A stretch of 64,000 nucleotides of DNA from Candidatus Poribacteria bacterium (GTDB lineage: Bacteria; Poribacteria; WGA-4E; WGA-3G): assembly GCA_022825825.1 (NCBI GenBank), contig JAJDWA010000059.1:54764-118763 (forward strand), given 5' to 3'. Shown in pieces: positions 62,486 to 64,000 of this stretch; the stretch's first letter is position 1; every line of letters starts with the position of its first letter. Under the pieces are notes generated by a model, which had not been told where the DNA came from, did not search any database, and saw only the letters and a program-made list of their open reading frames with translations. A program made the translations under genes and the position numbers.

Positions 62486-63646
62486 TTAATTTTCATACAA
62501 CCGTTCATCTTCTAACGATAGCCATGTGCCGTAATCGCGGGGCATCTCTTTCGGTGCGCCGAGTCCATTTTCTTTTCGCCACCGAAGTAAAGGATGCTCC
62601 CGATTTTTCTGAGGTAGTTCTACCCGTGTTCCGTAGATAGCAGACTCAAATATACCCATTAAAATCTCAAGCACATGACGTCCTTCTTCACCACTGCATT
62701 CGTGTTCACGGTTTTGGTCAAGTGCATTCACATATTCGTCAACAAGACAGTAATCGTCAGCATTTGCCCCTTGGTCTTTGTCGAAATGTTCAGGATAAAT
62801 TGGCGTGAGTTTCTCCCATTGGTCATGTGTTCCATCAGGCACAAAGTGCGGCGTAGGTAACCACCACGAACCTTTTAATTCAGACCAAAACAATCTGCCT
62901 TCACTGCCATAGAGTTCAAGCACATACGCGTCGCTACTTACCTTTGGAAATCGTTGCTGAATCAGTGTTCCCGTTACATTTCCATCAAATTGAAGCGTTG
63001 AAGTTGTATATTCAGCAGTAACTGTACCCATGCCTGCTGGTGATGGAAGTACATCCTCTGGCGTGAGCTCACGTCCGCCTGCGGTTGCTTGTGTCACAAT
63101 GCTTCGGCAGTGTCCACCAAAACGGAGCATATTGTTGACAACATGCGTGCCGATGTTCATCAGCCCGTAGCCTGCATAATACCCTTTTCCACACGCATAG
63201 ATATATCGCAGGTTGCCAATTTTACCTTCATCAAGTGCCTTTGCAACTGCCTGCATCGTAGGGCTAACCCGCCTTTGATGATGCACAACGACACGCGCGT
63301 TTTTCTCTTTCGCTTTTGCCATGATTGCATCTGCTTGCACTAAATCAACACAAAGTGGTTTTTCTACCTCAATGTTTACACCATGTTCAAGCACGCGCAT
63401 ACAGAGCGGATAATGCATGTTAGTTGCTGTCGGTATTGCGACAATATCAGGCGTAGTCTGCCGTATCATTTCATCTAAATCGGTGAAATGTGTTGAGACG
63501 TTAACGATCTTGCCGAGTGCATCTAATCGTTCCTGAACAAGGTCGCAGAGCGCTACGATTTCTGTGCGCGGGTGTGCCTGATACGCCTTTGCTGCGGAAG
63601 TGCCACGACTGCGGCACCCTAATATTGCAACGCGATAAGTTTTCAT
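62486..63646 (-). CDS. Gfo/Idh/MocA-family oxidoreductase
   Basis: 386-residue dehydrogenase: Rossmann AILGCRSRGTSAAKA (7-21), EKP at 95-97 (VEKPLCV) and active-site MNIGTHVVNNMLRFGGH. ATG 63646 is chosen because the fold starts directly there (MKTYRVAILGC); a longer start adds 24 residues with no counterpart. The C-terminal part is longer than in the copy at 1825 (PTPHFVPDGTHDQWEKLTPIYPEHF). First gene of the dehydrogenase-PhyH-dehydratase unit; the substrate is unknown. Confidence 0.87.
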   Translation of the reverse strand: MKTYRVAILGCRSRGTSAAKAYQAHPRTEIVALCDLVQERLDALGKIVNVSTHFTDLDEMIRQTTPDIVAIPTATNMHYPLCMRVLEHGVNIEVEKPLCVDLVQADAIMAKAKEKNARVVVHHQRRVSPTMQAVAKALDEGKIGNLRYIYACGKGYYAGYGLMNIGTHVVNNMLRFGGHCRSIVTQATAGGRELTPEDVLPSPAGMGTVTAEYTTSTLQFDGNVTGTLIQQRFPKVSSDAYVLELYGSEGRLFWSELKGSWWLPTPHFVPDGTHDQWEKLTPIYPEHFDKDQGANADDYCLVDEYVNALDQNREHECSGEEGRHVLEILMGIFESAIYGTRVELPQKNREHPLLRWRKENGLGAPKEMPRDYGTWLSLEDERLYEN

Positions 63647-63812
63647 AGATGTATTGCAAAACTCCCTCATATAGCGAATTTGCCTTTTGCATAACATTTT
63701 GGAAATACAAATTTTCAACGCTATTTCAATTAATATTAACCTAATTTAGATACGCTGTCAAGTTTTAAAATCTGTTGAACGTATAGTTTTTGGCGTTAAT
63801 CTCACCGATTTG

Positions 63813-63821
63813 TGGTATAAT
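63813..63821 (+). promoter_or_regulatory. Extended -10 promoter, plus strand
   Basis: TGGTATAAT matches the extended -10 form TGnTATAAT. No good -35 is at the usual distance (TTGGCG lies about 20 bases away), which fits an extended -10 promoter. It points towards a gene beyond the window end; the rest of 63719-64000 shows no gene. Confidence 0.5.
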
Positions 63822-64000
63822 GTGAATTACAACATTATTTTCGTATTCACCTAATGATAACTATAGTTTGGACAGTTTCATCCGTTAGGACTTCCAAACA
63901 GATGTCCATTATGATTTGTAAACACGATTGTGTCTCTAATTCTGTCCGAAATCACTGTCCTTTAGACACTATTTTTGAAGTTATCGTCCAAATATGTCCA

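Noticed and set aside
63901..64000. Repeated GTCC/GTCCA words near the right end
   Set aside because: Spacings of 40, 13, 29 and 10 bases are irregular and the words are too short to call a repeat or operator array.

Overview
The window looks like a chromosome fragment of an uncultured sponge-associated bacterium, most likely Candidatus Poribacteria or a close relative. This is inferred from gene content and there is no rRNA to confirm it. The supporting signs are: four phytanoyl-CoA-dioxygenase-like (PhyH) genes, four Gfo/Idh/MocA dehydrogenases, two mandelate-racemase-type dehydratases, a sulfatase-fold hydrolase, large WD40 proteins sharing an N-terminal W-x-LP-x-x-AIAR-x-G-x-G motif, and palindromic repeats built on GGTAGGYGCGGTTTCCTAACC between genes. 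Base composition is moderate and the genes are spaced rather than tightly packed.

Layout: 1-882 is the 5' part of a GlnD-like nucleotidyltransferase (minus strand, cut by the window edge). 0.9-8.9 kb (plus) is an accessory catabolic island: PhyH, dehydrogenase, two more PhyH, a sulfatase-fold hydrolase with Thr at the nucleophile position, an orphan antitoxin, a second dehydrogenase and a MoxR ATPase. 9.0-10.7 kb (minus) encodes Rieske and fused b6/subunit-IV cytochrome b. At 10.8-13.2 kb a dehydrogenase and an enolase-superfamily dehydratase diverge. 13.7-16.1 kb holds LivG, LivF and Lgt; the matching binding lipoprotein is at 22.0-23.2 kb, and ComFC, SMC and a conserved deoxyhypusine-synthase-like protein lie between (minus).

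23.3-23.8 kb is a dead IS5-type transposase. 24.6-29.2 kb has two tandem WD40 paralogues, and 29.4-33.0 kb a heterodimeric ABC exporter with one degenerate ATP site. 33.1-42.6 kb (minus) is rich in nucleic-acid protection functions: AlkD-like glycosylase, an MjaI-type restriction-modification pair, and a complete bacterial Hen1/Pnkp RNA repair operon. A retropepsin-like protease, a glycosyltransferase and a beta-helix lipoprotein sit between them. A TrpD-like protein diverges from hen1.

44.6-58.7 kb (minus) is mostly housekeeping: HemW, an HTH antitoxin-like protein coupled to an alcohol dehydrogenase, a NAGPA-type glycosidase, FtsB/DivIC, enolase, a D-threonine-aldolase-like PLP enzyme, Pth, GerMN and amidase cell-wall proteins, L25, tRNA-Gln(UUG), IspE and ArgD. 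58.8-63.6 kb returns to accessory genes: AlkB-like dioxygenase, a methyltransferase-like protein and a three-gene unit (dehydrogenase, PhyH, D-galactonate-dehydratase-like enzyme).

Taken together, the dehydrogenase, PhyH, dehydratase and hydrolase modules suggest breakdown or remodelling of host- or sponge-matrix-derived sugars or small molecules. No substrate can be named from sequence. The points most worth follow-up are the PhyH subfamily with His-Gly-Gly where His-x-Asp is expected, the Thr-nucleophile hydrolase beside it, the foldback repeat family, and an A7-tract frameshift in a small gene.
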